Shown here: one piece after another, positions 33,326 through 39,819 of the stretch
How positions within the stretch are numbered: the stretch's first letter is position 1
Layout of the letters: each line of letters begins with the position of its first letter
Source: Microthrixaceae bacterium
GTDB taxonomy: Bacteria > Actinomycetota > Acidimicrobiia > Acidimicrobiales > Microtrichaceae
Length of the DNA stretch: 39,819 nucleotides
Assembly (NCBI GenBank): GCA_023958095.1
Contig: JAMLGJ010000027.1
Location: 1 to 39,819, forward strand
Direction of reading: 5' to 3'
Translations under genes and position numbers: made by a program
The notes under the pieces: generated by a model
Told to the model about the DNA's origin: nothing
The model's database searches: none
The model's input: only the letters and a program-made list of their open reading frames with translations

Positions 33326-33404
33326 GTTGACCAGAGTTGGTTGACCAGACCTGATGGTGCAGTCCGCCCGGAGGGTCAGGACCTGTCATGCAGGAGGTGA
33401 CGGT

Positions 33405-33830
33405 ATGTTGATGAGGACCGATCCATTCAGGAACTTCGATCGCCTGTTCGAGATGTCGGGGGGCAGCGGGGCCAGCACGGCCGCAATGGATGCCTACCGG
33501 GTGGGAGACGTCGTCACGGTGGAGTTCGACCTGCCGGGCGTGGATCCCGGGAGCATCGAGGTCGAGGTGGAGCGCGGAGAACTGCGGCTCTCCGCGGAGC
33601 GCAAGCGCTCACTGCCCGAGGGTGCCCGCTACCTCGTCCAGGAACGCCGCGACACGAAGGTCACCCGCAGGGTGATGCTGGGTGAGACCCTCGATGTCGA
33701 CCACGTGGACGCGGAGTTCGACGACGGTGTGCTGACGTTGCGGATCCCACTTCGCGAGAGCGCCAAGCCCCGCCAGGTCGAGGTGCGCCACGGAGCGGAG
33801 GCCAAGGCGATCGACGTCGAGGCCAGCTGA
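33405..33830 (+). CDS. Hsp20/alpha-crystallin family small heat-shock protein
   Basis: This is a 141-residue chaperone that holds unfolding proteins. The alpha-crystallin domain (residues 28-125) has VTVEFDLPGVDPGSIEVEVE, LRLSAERK, and the late A-x-x-x-n-G-v-L motif as AEFDDGVLTLRIPL. The C-terminal KPRQVEV takes the place of the IxI tail. AGGAGGT lies 7 nt before ATG 33405. The promoter region has a HAIR-like element, so HspR-type heat control is likely. A strong stem-loop follows the gene. Confidence 0.92.
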   Translation: MLMRTDPFRNFDRLFEMSGGSGASTAAMDAYRVGDVVTVEFDLPGVDPGSIEVEVERGELRLSAERKRSLPEGARYLVQERRDTKVTRRVMLGETLDVDHVDAEFDDGVLTLRIPLRESAKPRQVEVRHGAEAKAIDVEAS

Positions 33831-33860
33831 GCAGCCGCGGCGACGCGGACCTGAATCCAA

Positions 33861-33904
33861 CGGCGGTGCCCCATCGACCACTCACGGCCGATGGGGCACC
33901 GCCG
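33861..33904 (+). terminator. Strong stem-loop terminator after hsp20
   Basis: CGGCGGTGCCCCATCG (33861-33876) pairs perfectly over 16 bp with 33889-33904 around a 12-nt loop, starting 30 nt after the hsp20 stop. Confidence 0.85.
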
Positions 33905-33962
33905 CGTCCGGGCGGTCGCGCCGGTGCGTGCCCGTGTCACGGGCACTGGGTAGCGTGAGCCC

Positions 33963-35492
33963 ATGGCCCGTACGCACCCGGACACTGAATCGCGTTCCGT
34001 GGGCGGATCCCCACGGGCCCGTCGGAGGTCACCCACCGCCACGGCGAACTTCGGCTCGTCGCGCCGTGAGGCCCACGACTCCAGCGCGTTCTACGAACGC
34101 TTCACCGCGCCCGAGCTCTCCACCGACGAGACGATCAACGCGGCGGGCGAGCTCGATGTCGTGCACTGCGCGGACGCCCGCGACATGCACCACGTGGCCG
34201 ACGACTCGATCGCGCTGGTGGTCACCTCCCCGCCCTACTTCGCCGGCAAGCAGTACGAAGAGGACCTGAGCGCCTCGGGCGTACCTGCGGACTACCTCGA
34301 GTACCTCGAGCTGCTGCGCGCGGTGTTCGCGGAGTGCAAGCGCGTGCTCGAACCGGGCGGGCGGATCGCGGTGAACGTCGCCAACCTGGGTCGTCGCCCC
34401 TACCGCTCGCTGTCCAGCGACGTCGTGCGGATACTCGAGGACCTCGGGTTGCTGATGCGCGGCGAGGTCATCTGGTGCAAGGGCCGCGCCGCCGGCGGGT
34501 CGTGTGCGTGGGGCACCTTCCAACGACCCTCCAACCCGGTGCTGCGCGACGTCACCGAGCGGATCCTCATCGCCGGGAAGGGTCGCTTCGACCGGGCGCT
34601 CCCGCCGGCGGAACGCGCCCGTCGCGGGTTGCCCTCCACCGTGACGGTCTCCAAGGAGGAGTTCATGGAGGCCACCACGGACCTCTGGGAGATCGCACCC
34701 GAGAGCGCGACCCGGGTGGGGCACCCGGCCCCGTTCCCGGTGGAGCTGCCCCGTCGCCTGATCGACCTCTACACATATGAAGGAGACGTGGTGCTCGACC
34801 CGTTCATGGGTTCGGGCAGCACTGCGGTCGCCTCGGTGCAGACCGGGCGCCACCACATCGGCTACGACACCGACGAGTCCTACGTGGCACTTGCCCGCGA
34901 GCGCGTCCAGGCGGCCCGGAGCCTCCGGGAGGAGCCCGACACCCGACTGCGTTCGCTGAGGCCGCGCATCCCCGCCGGGCCCCGACCCGATCCCGGCGAC
35001 CAACCGGGCGCGGAGGCGGTCCAGGAAACGGCGATACGTGCTGGTGTGCAGCTGCGTGACTTCGCCGAGTTGTTGCTCACCGAGTGTGGCTTCAGTGACG
35101 TGGAGGCGGGCCGGCGCCCGCCCGGCATTCCCTTGGCGGTCGACCTGGTGGCCACTGACGCAGCGGGCCGCAGGTGGCTCTTCGAGGTCTCGGGCGCCTT
35201 CAGCAGTGGCTCGTCGGGACTCCGTCGCAGCGAGACACTGTGGCGTGCCCTCGGACGGGCGTCGGTCATCCACGAGGCGCTCGTTGCCGACCTCGTCGCG
35301 GACAAGGCATCAGACCACGCGGGCCTGGTGCTCCTGACCACAGGGGTACCTGCGCGTGGCAGCGTGGGGGCGAAGTCCCTGGCGGCGGTCACCGGACCGG
35401 GTCGCCCGGTGCATGACGTGGTGGATGTCCTCTCCAGTGCCGACCAGGCCCGACTGGTGGACCTCGCGCAGGCTCGCGACGCCGCCCAGTGA
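33963..35492 (+). CDS. Site-specific DNA methyltransferase with C-terminal nuclease-like domain
   Basis: This is a 509-residue protein. Residues 60-330 form a beta-class amino-methyltransferase: motif IV TSPPYF near residue 88, VLEPGGRIAVNVANLG, and the SAM-binding DPFMGSGSTAVAS with HHIGYDTD near 280-300. SPPY favours N4-cytosine, but N6-adenine is possible. Residues about 355-505 add a domain with FAELLLTECGFSDV, then AVDLVATDAAGRRWLFEVSG. This layout resembles Mrr-like PD-(D/E)xK folds, with Asp near 393, Glu near 407 and Ser where Lys is usual. TAGCGT (33951-33956) is 6 nt before ATG 33963. No separate restriction gene is adjacent. Confidence 0.85.
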   Translation: MARTHPDTESRSVGGSPRARRRSPTATANFGSSRREAHDSSAFYERFTAPELSTDETINAAGELDVVHCADARDMHHVADDSIALVVTSPPYFAGKQYEEDLSASGVPADYLEYLELLRAVFAECKRVLEPGGRIAVNVANLGRRPYRSLSSDVVRILEDLGLLMRGEVIWCKGRAAGGSCAWGTFQRPSNPVLRDVTERILIAGKGRFDRALPPAERARRGLPSTVTVSKEEFMEATTDLWEIAPESATRVGHPAPFPVELPRRLIDLYTYEGDVVLDPFMGSGSTAVASVQTGRHHIGYDTDESYVALARERVQAARSLREEPDTRLRSLRPRIPAGPRPDPGDQPGAEAVQETAIRAGVQLRDFAELLLTECGFSDVEAGRRPPGIPLAVDLVATDAAGRRWLFEVSGAFSSGSSGLRRSETLWRALGRASVIHEALVADLVADKASDHAGLVLLTTGVPARGSVGAKSLAAVTGPGRPVHDVVDVLSSADQARLVDLAQARDAAQ

Positions 35493-35531
35493 GCGCCAAG
35501 ACCCGGTAGCGTCTGGCGCGGAGGTGTCGCC

Positions 35532-37103
35532 GTGGTTCGACGTCGAGAGCTCGGGACCCAGGACGCCCTTTGGTTGGTGATGGACCGACCGAACAACCTG
35601 ATGGTGGTCGACTGCGTGATGTGGACCGCGGAGCCCCTCGACCTGGAGCGGACCAAGGCGGTGATGGCCGAACGCCTCTGGGATCGCTACCCGGTGTTCC
35701 GCAGCAGGGCCGAACGGGACGGCGACGGGTCCTGGTGGTGGGTGGAGGACCCCGGGGCGTCCTTCGAGTCGCTGGTGGATCACGTCGTGCTGGACGATCC
35801 CGATGACCCGAGGTGCCTGCAGGAACTGGTCGCCTCGTTGCGCTCGGAACCGCTCGGCCTCGACGGTCCGTTGTGGCGTGTGATCCTCGTCGAGGAGTAC
35901 CTCGGGGGAAGCGCGCTCGTGACCCGATCCCACCACGCGGTGGCCGATGGCATGCGGATGATGCAACTGGCCGCCTCGCTGTTCGACGCGACCCCGCAGG
36001 GCGGACCGATCCTCACCCCCGCCCCCGAGCAGTACGCGGCGCGATCCGAACACGAGGAACCAGGGGCCTTGGAGCGGCTCCGTTCCTCCGCGGACGCCCT
36101 CCGGCGTCAGGCCGCGGGCACCGCGGAGGCCGTGGTGGCCACGACGAACGCGACGTCCGATCTCGCCCGGCGCGCCCCGGGGGTGGTGGGGGCCGGACTC
36201 GGCGCCGCACGCGTGGCGCTCACGAATCCCCTCGGAGCGGCCCACGGGTGGATCACCGGCACCTGGGCGGGAGCAACCGACGCGGTCGCGTCGGCCGGGC
36301 ACCGGGTCGGGGATGCGGTGGCCGGAAGTGGTCCACTGGTGGACGTGTTCTCCGCTGCGGTGGGCGACGTAGACACGGTTCGCAAGCTGTTTCTCGGCAC
36401 GCGCAACGACGCGACGGTGTGGAGTGGACCGGCCGGAGCCGACAAGGCGGTCGGGTGGTCCGAACCGCTTCCACTCGAGAGGGTCAAGAGCGTGGCGCAC
36501 GCGCAGGGCGCCACCGTGAACGACGTGTTGGTGGCCTGTGTGGCCGGCACGCTGCGGGCCTATCTGGCTTCCCGCGGGGAGCACTGCGCGTCGGTGGCGG
36601 TGATGGTTCCGGTGAACCTCACACCCATGGACCTGACCCTGCCCGAAGACCTCGGCAACAGCTTCGCCCTGGTGCAACTCGAGTTGCCCACCGACGAGGA
36701 GGACCCACTCGTGGTGCTGCGAACGGTGCACCACCGCATGGAGCGCATCAAGCACGGCCACGAGGCAGCGGTCGCATTCCGGATCCAGGAGACCCTGGCG
36801 GGCCTCGGCCGGTCCGTCTACGAGGCGTCGGTGGACCTTCTGGCGAACCGGACCATCGGCGTGCTCACCAACGTCCCGGGGCCCCCGATGCCGGTCTACC
36901 TGGCGGGCGCCGAGGTGCAGGGCATGACCGGCTGGGCCCCGCTGTCGGGGGACCAGCCACTCAGCTTCACCATCTACAGCTACAACGGGTCGGTCACGGT
37001 GGGGATCGCCTGTGACCGCGCGCTGGTGCCCGACCACGAGCTCATCGTGGACGGGTTCGCAGCAGCCTTCGAGGAGCTCACATCGACAGCAGGCGTTCCT
37101 TGA
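35532..37103 (+). CDS. Wax ester synthase/acyl-CoA:diacylglycerol acyltransferase (WS/DGAT)
   Basis: This is a 523-residue WS/DGAT that makes storage wax esters or triacylglycerol from acyl-CoA. The catalytic HHxxxDG motif is His134-His135-x3-Asp139-Gly (SHHAVADG). The C-terminal domain carries PVNLTPMDLTLPEDLGNSF-like and NVPGPPMPVYLAGA segments (given only as PVNLT, LGNSF, NVPGP). The linker is longer and Ala-rich. GTG 35532 has GAGG 8 nt upstream and TAGCGT at 35508-35513 as a -10. Its 3' end overlaps the convergent aldehyde dehydrogenase gene by 26 bp. Confidence 0.92.
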   Translation: MVRRRELGTQDALWLVMDRPNNLMVVDCVMWTAEPLDLERTKAVMAERLWDRYPVFRSRAERDGDGSWWWVEDPGASFESLVDHVVLDDPDDPRCLQELVASLRSEPLGLDGPLWRVILVEEYLGGSALVTRSHHAVADGMRMMQLAASLFDATPQGGPILTPAPEQYAARSEHEEPGALERLRSSADALRRQAAGTAEAVVATTNATSDLARRAPGVVGAGLGAARVALTNPLGAAHGWITGTWAGATDAVASAGHRVGDAVAGSGPLVDVFSAAVGDVDTVRKLFLGTRNDATVWSGPAGADKAVGWSEPLPLERVKSVAHAQGATVNDVLVACVAGTLRAYLASRGEHCASVAVMVPVNLTPMDLTLPEDLGNSFALVQLELPTDEEDPLVVLRTVHHRMERIKHGHEAAVAFRIQETLAGLGRSVYEASVDLLANRTIGVLTNVPGPPMPVYLAGAEVQGMTGWAPLSGDQPLSFTIYSYNGSVTVGIACDRALVPDHELIVDGFAAAFEELTSTAGVP

Positions 37104-38544
37104 GCCTCGTGTACGGCGGGTAGATCAGCGAGATGTCGGGCTTCACGGCCCGCTTGTACACGGGCTTCATGTTCGACAGCGCCTCCAGTCCGGCACGGCC
37201 GTGGTAGCGGCCCCAGCCGGAGTTGCCCACACCGCCGAAGGGCAGCTCCGGAGGTGCGACCTGGAACATGACGTGGTTCACGCACACCCCACCCGAGGAG
37301 GTGCGGGCGACCACACGGTCGATCCCGGTCTCGTCCTCGCCGAAGACGTAGAGGGCGAGTGGCTTCGGGCGGTCGTTGACGAAACGGATCGCGGCGTCGA
37401 GGTCCTCCACGGACAGCACCGGGAGGATCGGACCGAAGATCTCGTCGGCCATGAGGGCGCTGTCGGGGGTGGGGTCGACCACGACCGTCGGGGCGAACCG
37501 TCGGGTGACCGCGTCGTGGTTGCCGCCGGTGGCGATCACGCCCCCGTGGTCGGTGAGCAGGCCCCGGAGTCGGGCGAGGTGCCGCTCGTTGACCACCGCC
37601 GCGAGGTCCGGTGACGAGAGGGGGTTCGTCCCGTAGTGGGTCCGGATCACATCCACGATCCGCTCCACCAGCTGGTCCCTGCGGTGGGGGCTCACCAGCA
37701 CGTAGTCGGGGGCGATGCAGGTCTGGCCGGCATTGAGGAACCTGCCCCAGGTGATCCGCTTCGCCGCCAGGTCGAGGTCGGCGTCGTCGGTCACGATCGC
37801 GGGGGACTTGCCGCCCAGTTCGAGGATCGTCGGGGTGAGGTTCCTGGCCGCGGCCTGGGCCACGATCCGCCCGACGGTGGTGGAACCGGTGAAGAAGATG
37901 TGGTCGAAGTCCTCCTCCAACAGGGCGGTCGAGACCTCGGGACCACCCTCGAGCACGGCCACCGCCTCGGAGTCGAGGTGTTCGCGAAGCAGGCGCGCCA
38001 GCACGGCGGTCGTCTCCGGAGCCAGCTCCGATGGCTTCACCACGACCGCGTTGCCGGCGGCGAGTGAGGCGGCCAGGGGCGAGACCGTGAGCTGCACCGG
38101 ATAGTTCCAGGGGGCGATCACGAGGGACATCCCGAGCGGTTCGGGCACCACCCAGGCCTTGCCGGGCTGGTCCAGCAGCCGCAGCTTCGCCCGGCGTGGC
38201 CGCGTCCAGCGCTCGAGGTTGCGGCGCAGCAGGCGCACCTCGTCGAGTGTGAAGCGGATGTCGGTGTAGTGGGCCTCGAGCCGGGGTTTCGCGAAGTCCC
38301 GGGCGAGCGCTTCGACCAGTTCGTCACCGGAACGCCTCAGCATCGTGATGAGGCCATCCAGCTGGCGCCTGCGCCACTGAAGTGGCCGGGTGCGGCCGCT
38401 GTCGGCCGCCTGGCGCACGCCCGCGACGATCCCGGGGATCGTTGCGGGGTCCACCCCGTCGTGGGTGCTCGGGTGCGTGCCGGAGGCGATGTCCCCTGCC
38501 GCGGCGCCCGGGTCATCCGTGGTCGGTTCCTGTGTGGAAGTCAT
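37078..38544 (-). CDS. NAD(P)-dependent aldehyde dehydrogenase
   Basis: This is a 488-residue class 3-like aldehyde dehydrogenase that oxidises aldehydes to acids. Marks are APWNYPVQLTVSPLAASLAAGNAVVVKPSE (NAD-site region, given here as APWNYP and VVVKPSE), FFTGSTTVG, LELGGKSP with the general-base Glu, and GQTCIAPDYV with the catalytic Cys. The C-terminal hydrophobic extension (ISLIYPPYTRLKERLL) is typical of membrane-associated fatty-aldehyde dehydrogenases. Start ATG 38544 is chosen; the frame is open further upstream without homology. Convergence with WS/DGAT suggests joint lipid, alcohol or aldehyde metabolism, but this is inference. Confidence 0.92.
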   Translation of the reverse strand: MTSTQEPTTDDPGAAAGDIASGTHPSTHDGVDPATIPGIVAGVRQAADSGRTRPLQWRRRQLDGLITMLRRSGDELVEALARDFAKPRLEAHYTDIRFTLDEVRLLRRNLERWTRPRRAKLRLLDQPGKAWVVPEPLGMSLVIAPWNYPVQLTVSPLAASLAAGNAVVVKPSELAPETTAVLARLLREHLDSEAVAVLEGGPEVSTALLEEDFDHIFFTGSTTVGRIVAQAAARNLTPTILELGGKSPAIVTDDADLDLAAKRITWGRFLNAGQTCIAPDYVLVSPHRRDQLVERIVDVIRTHYGTNPLSSPDLAAVVNERHLARLRGLLTDHGGVIATGGNHDAVTRRFAPTVVVDPTPDSALMADEIFGPILPVLSVEDLDAAIRFVNDRPKPLALYVFGEDETGIDRVVARTSSGGVCVNHVMFQVAPPELPFGGVGNSGWGRYHGRAGLEALSNMKPVYKRAVKPDISLIYPPYTRLKERLLSM

Positions 38545-38682
38545 GTCGTGTCCTGCTCGTCGGGGGTGGGGCCCTCGTGGCCGCTCGGGTTGGCGTGGAC
38601 CGCCCCACCCAGAGTGCCACCGATCGATGGGCTCGCGCGTTCGCACCCGGGCCCGCGGGGATGTGGCCGGCGCGGGGAACGC

Positions 38683-39342
38683 TCAGCAGGTCTCGCAGCA
38701 GGTGTCGCCCCTCCACGCGCTGCGGCCCTCGCGCACGGCCAGACCTGCGATCACCAGCGCGGCGAGTGGGTCGGCCCACCACCAACCCAGGGTTGCATTG
38801 GCGAGCAGGCCCACGAGGAGCACGACCGAGAGGTAGCTGCACAGCAGTGTCTGGGAGCTGTCGGCCACCACGGTGCGCGAGCCCATGTGGCGGCCCAGTC
38901 GCCGCTTGGCCGCGGCGAGCAGCGGCATGACCACGATCGAGGCCACGGCGAGGGCGATTCCCACGGTGGACTCGGAGGGTTCGGTGCGCGAAGTGAGGTC
39001 CCACAGGGCGCGCCCGCCGACGTAGGCGGCGAAGCCGAAGAAGCTCAGCGAGATGAGCCTGAGGGCACGTTCCTCGCGCTCCTGGTCGGCGCCGCTGAAC
39101 TGCCAGACCACCACGACGGCGGAGCCCACCTCGACGATCGAGTTGAGTCCGAAGCCGATCAGCGCGATCGAATCCGCCGCGCGGCCACTCGCTATGGCCA
39201 CCACCGCCTCGATGCTGTTCCAGGCGATCGTTGTCCAGGCGAGCGCGAGGGCGCCGCGTCGCTGTCCCCGCGACGCCGGCTGGCGGGGTGTAGGGGCATC
39301 CAGGCGCAGTGCCTGACCGCCCGGTCCCGCGGGGGCGCTCAC
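38683..39342 (-). CDS. Cation-diffusion-facilitator-like metal exporter without C-terminal domain
   Basis: This is a 219-residue membrane protein with six predicted spans, of the small CDF-related family lacking the cytoplasmic C-terminal domain. Family marks are NSIEAVVAIASG, DSIALIGFGLNSIVE and ADSSQTLLCSYLS. Family members I recall have Asp where GLNS has Asn; this may alter one metal site. The tail ends in CCETC, a likely metal-binding patch. GTG 39342 overlaps the upstream ArsR stop (GTGA), so the two are coupled. Cd, Pb, Zn or similar would fit, given the CmtR-like regulator. Confidence 0.82.
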   Translation of the reverse strand: MSAPAGPGGQALRLDAPTPRQPASRGQRRGALALAWTTIAWNSIEAVVAIASGRAADSIALIGFGLNSIVEVGSAVVVVWQFSGADQEREERALRLISLSFFGFAAYVGGRALWDLTSRTEPSESTVGIALAVASIVVMPLLAAAKRRLGRHMGSRTVVADSSQTLLCSYLSVVLLVGLLANATLGWWWADPLAALVIAGLAVREGRSAWRGDTCCETC

Positions 39343-39671
39343 GGACGCTCCCGAGTGGCATCGGCATCGCGGTCGCAGTCATCGGGCGGGAGCTGGAGGG
39401 CGCCGAGCTCGCGCAACGCGGCAGCCAGCTGGCCGGTGGCCAACTCGTAGCGGACACGGCGCCCCTCGGGATCGGCGACCACCAGCCCGCAGCCCCGGAG
39501 GCAACCGAGGTGGTTCGACAGGTTGGCCCGGGTGAGCCCGAGGGACTCCGCCAGCTCGCCGGGGTAGCGCGGACCGTCGAGCAGCTCGACCAGCACGCGC
39601 CTGCGGTTCTCGTCCGCGAGCGCCTTGCCGATCCGCCCGAGGGTTCCGAGGTCGACCTGGGTCCCCAGCAC
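39339..39671 (-). CDS. ArsR/SmtB-family metal sensor, CmtR-like
   Basis: This is a 110-residue winged-helix repressor. The core LGRIGKALADENRRRVLVELLDGPRYPGELAESLGLTRANLSNHLGCLRGCGLVV is best shown by three motifs: KALADENRRRVL, LTRANLSNHL and CLRGCGLVV. The Cys pair CLRGC in the recognition helix and a later Cys in PPDDCDRD match the three Cys ligands of mycobacterial CmtR, a Cd/Pb sensor. TACAAT (39683-39678) lies 6 nt before GTG 39671, so a leaderless start there is preferred; ATG 39689 is the alternative. It probably represses itself and the exporter gene. Confidence 0.9.
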   Translation of the reverse strand: MLGTQVDLGTLGRIGKALADENRRRVLVELLDGPRYPGELAESLGLTRANLSNHLGCLRGCGLVVADPEGRRVRYELATGQLAAALRELGALQLPPDDCDRDADATRERP

Positions 39672-39677
39672 GCAGCC

Positions 39678-39683
39678 ATTGTA
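39678..39683 (-). promoter_or_regulatory. -10 element TACAAT for the ArsR/exporter operon
   Basis: TACAAT on the minus strand lies 6 nt before GTG 39671, the spacing seen at the other leaderless-type starts in this window. Confidence 0.5.
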
Positions 39684-39735
39684 CAGCATCCACTGAACTA
39701 TCTGCCATTGCGCCATTTCCCACTGCACCCAGCGC

Positions 39736-39786
39736 CGAACTGATCGTCGTGGTGCGGACCAGTCCGGCACCACGACGATCAGTTCG
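39736..39786. repeat. 51-bp palindrome with 20-bp perfect arms
   Basis: Arms 39736-39755 and 39767-39786 are exact reverse complements; the 11-nt centre can also pair (GGAC/GTCC). It is upstream of the ArsR gene at the window edge. It may be a terminator for a gene beyond the window or a dispersed palindromic element; there is no T-tract. Confidence 0.7.
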
Positions 39787-39819
39787 GCCGGCGGGGGGGG
39801 TCGCCGGGGCGTTCGGCGC

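Noticed and set aside
37012..38067. Plus-strand open frames inside the aldehyde dehydrogenase region
   Set aside because: Shadows of the minus-strand enzyme, which has full catalytic motifs.

Overview
The window is about 39.8 kb of GC-rich DNA from the chromosome of an actinobacterium. The strongest clue is a conserved block from 7.5 to 18.2 kb: tRNA-Leu(CAG), fhaA, fhaB, pstP, rodA/ftsW, pbpA, pknB, trpG/pabA, crgA. This is the order known from the oriC-proximal region of Mycobacterium and relatives. pknA is missing, and two membrane-anchored proteins made only of PASTA repeats follow pknB. Monomeric NADP-isocitrate dehydrogenase, a WS/DGAT wax-ester/triacylglycerol synthase, a FadD15-like acyl-CoA ligase and frequent leaderless-looking starts suggest Actinomycetota. 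A lineage such as Acidimicrobiia is my inference and is not proven by the sequence.

Layout. 0-3.3 kb: partial icd (-), maf (+) and a CmcJ/NvfI-like oxygenase (+). 3.4-7.2 kb: a lipoprotein (-), then an anti-sigma/ECF sigma pair (-) divergent from SCO1 and PCu(A)C copper chaperones (+). The anti-sigma factor carries a cupredoxin domain with a complete type-1 copper ligand set on its outer side, so this looks like a self-contained copper-sensing circuit. 7.2-7.56 kb: stacked stem-loops and no gene. 7.56-18.2 kb: the cell-wall and division signalling cluster. 18.2-18.6 kb: a gene-free stretch with DnaA-box-like sequences. 18.6-22.4 kb: a small zinc-ribbon membrane protein (+), then thiolase (-) divergent from acyl-CoA ligase (+). 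22.4-25.2 kb: a tight four-gene operon (-) of membrane proteins, zinc ribbons and a lipoprotein. 25.4-28.5 kb: a MprAB-like two-component system and a membrane protein with a Met/His-rich N-terminus. 28.5-31.4 kb: a mobile segment bounded by a perfect 12-bp inverted repeat and holding an orphan TnpB, a VOC-family gene and an IS5-type transposase in two frames. 31.5-33.3 kb: MarR and an MFS exporter with a palindromic operator. 33.4-35.5 kb: Hsp20, then a DNA methyltransferase with a nuclease-like C-terminal extension. 35.5-38.5 kb: WS/DGAT (+) convergent with aldehyde dehydrogenase (-). 38.7-39.7 kb: a CmtR-like ArsR repressor and a CDF-like metal exporter (-), preceded by a large palindrome at the window edge.

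The genes fall into working groups. One handles copper delivery to respiratory oxidase (SCO1, PCuAC) under its own ECF sigma factor. One couples peptidoglycan sensing (PASTA) to phosphorylation (PknB/PstP), FHA readers and the RodA-PBP synthase. One handles fatty-acid activation, thiolysis and storage lipid. The most unusual items are the cupredoxin anti-sigma factor, the passenger-bearing IS segment, the methyltransferase fusion and the repeated TAnnnT motif 6-9 nt before start codons.
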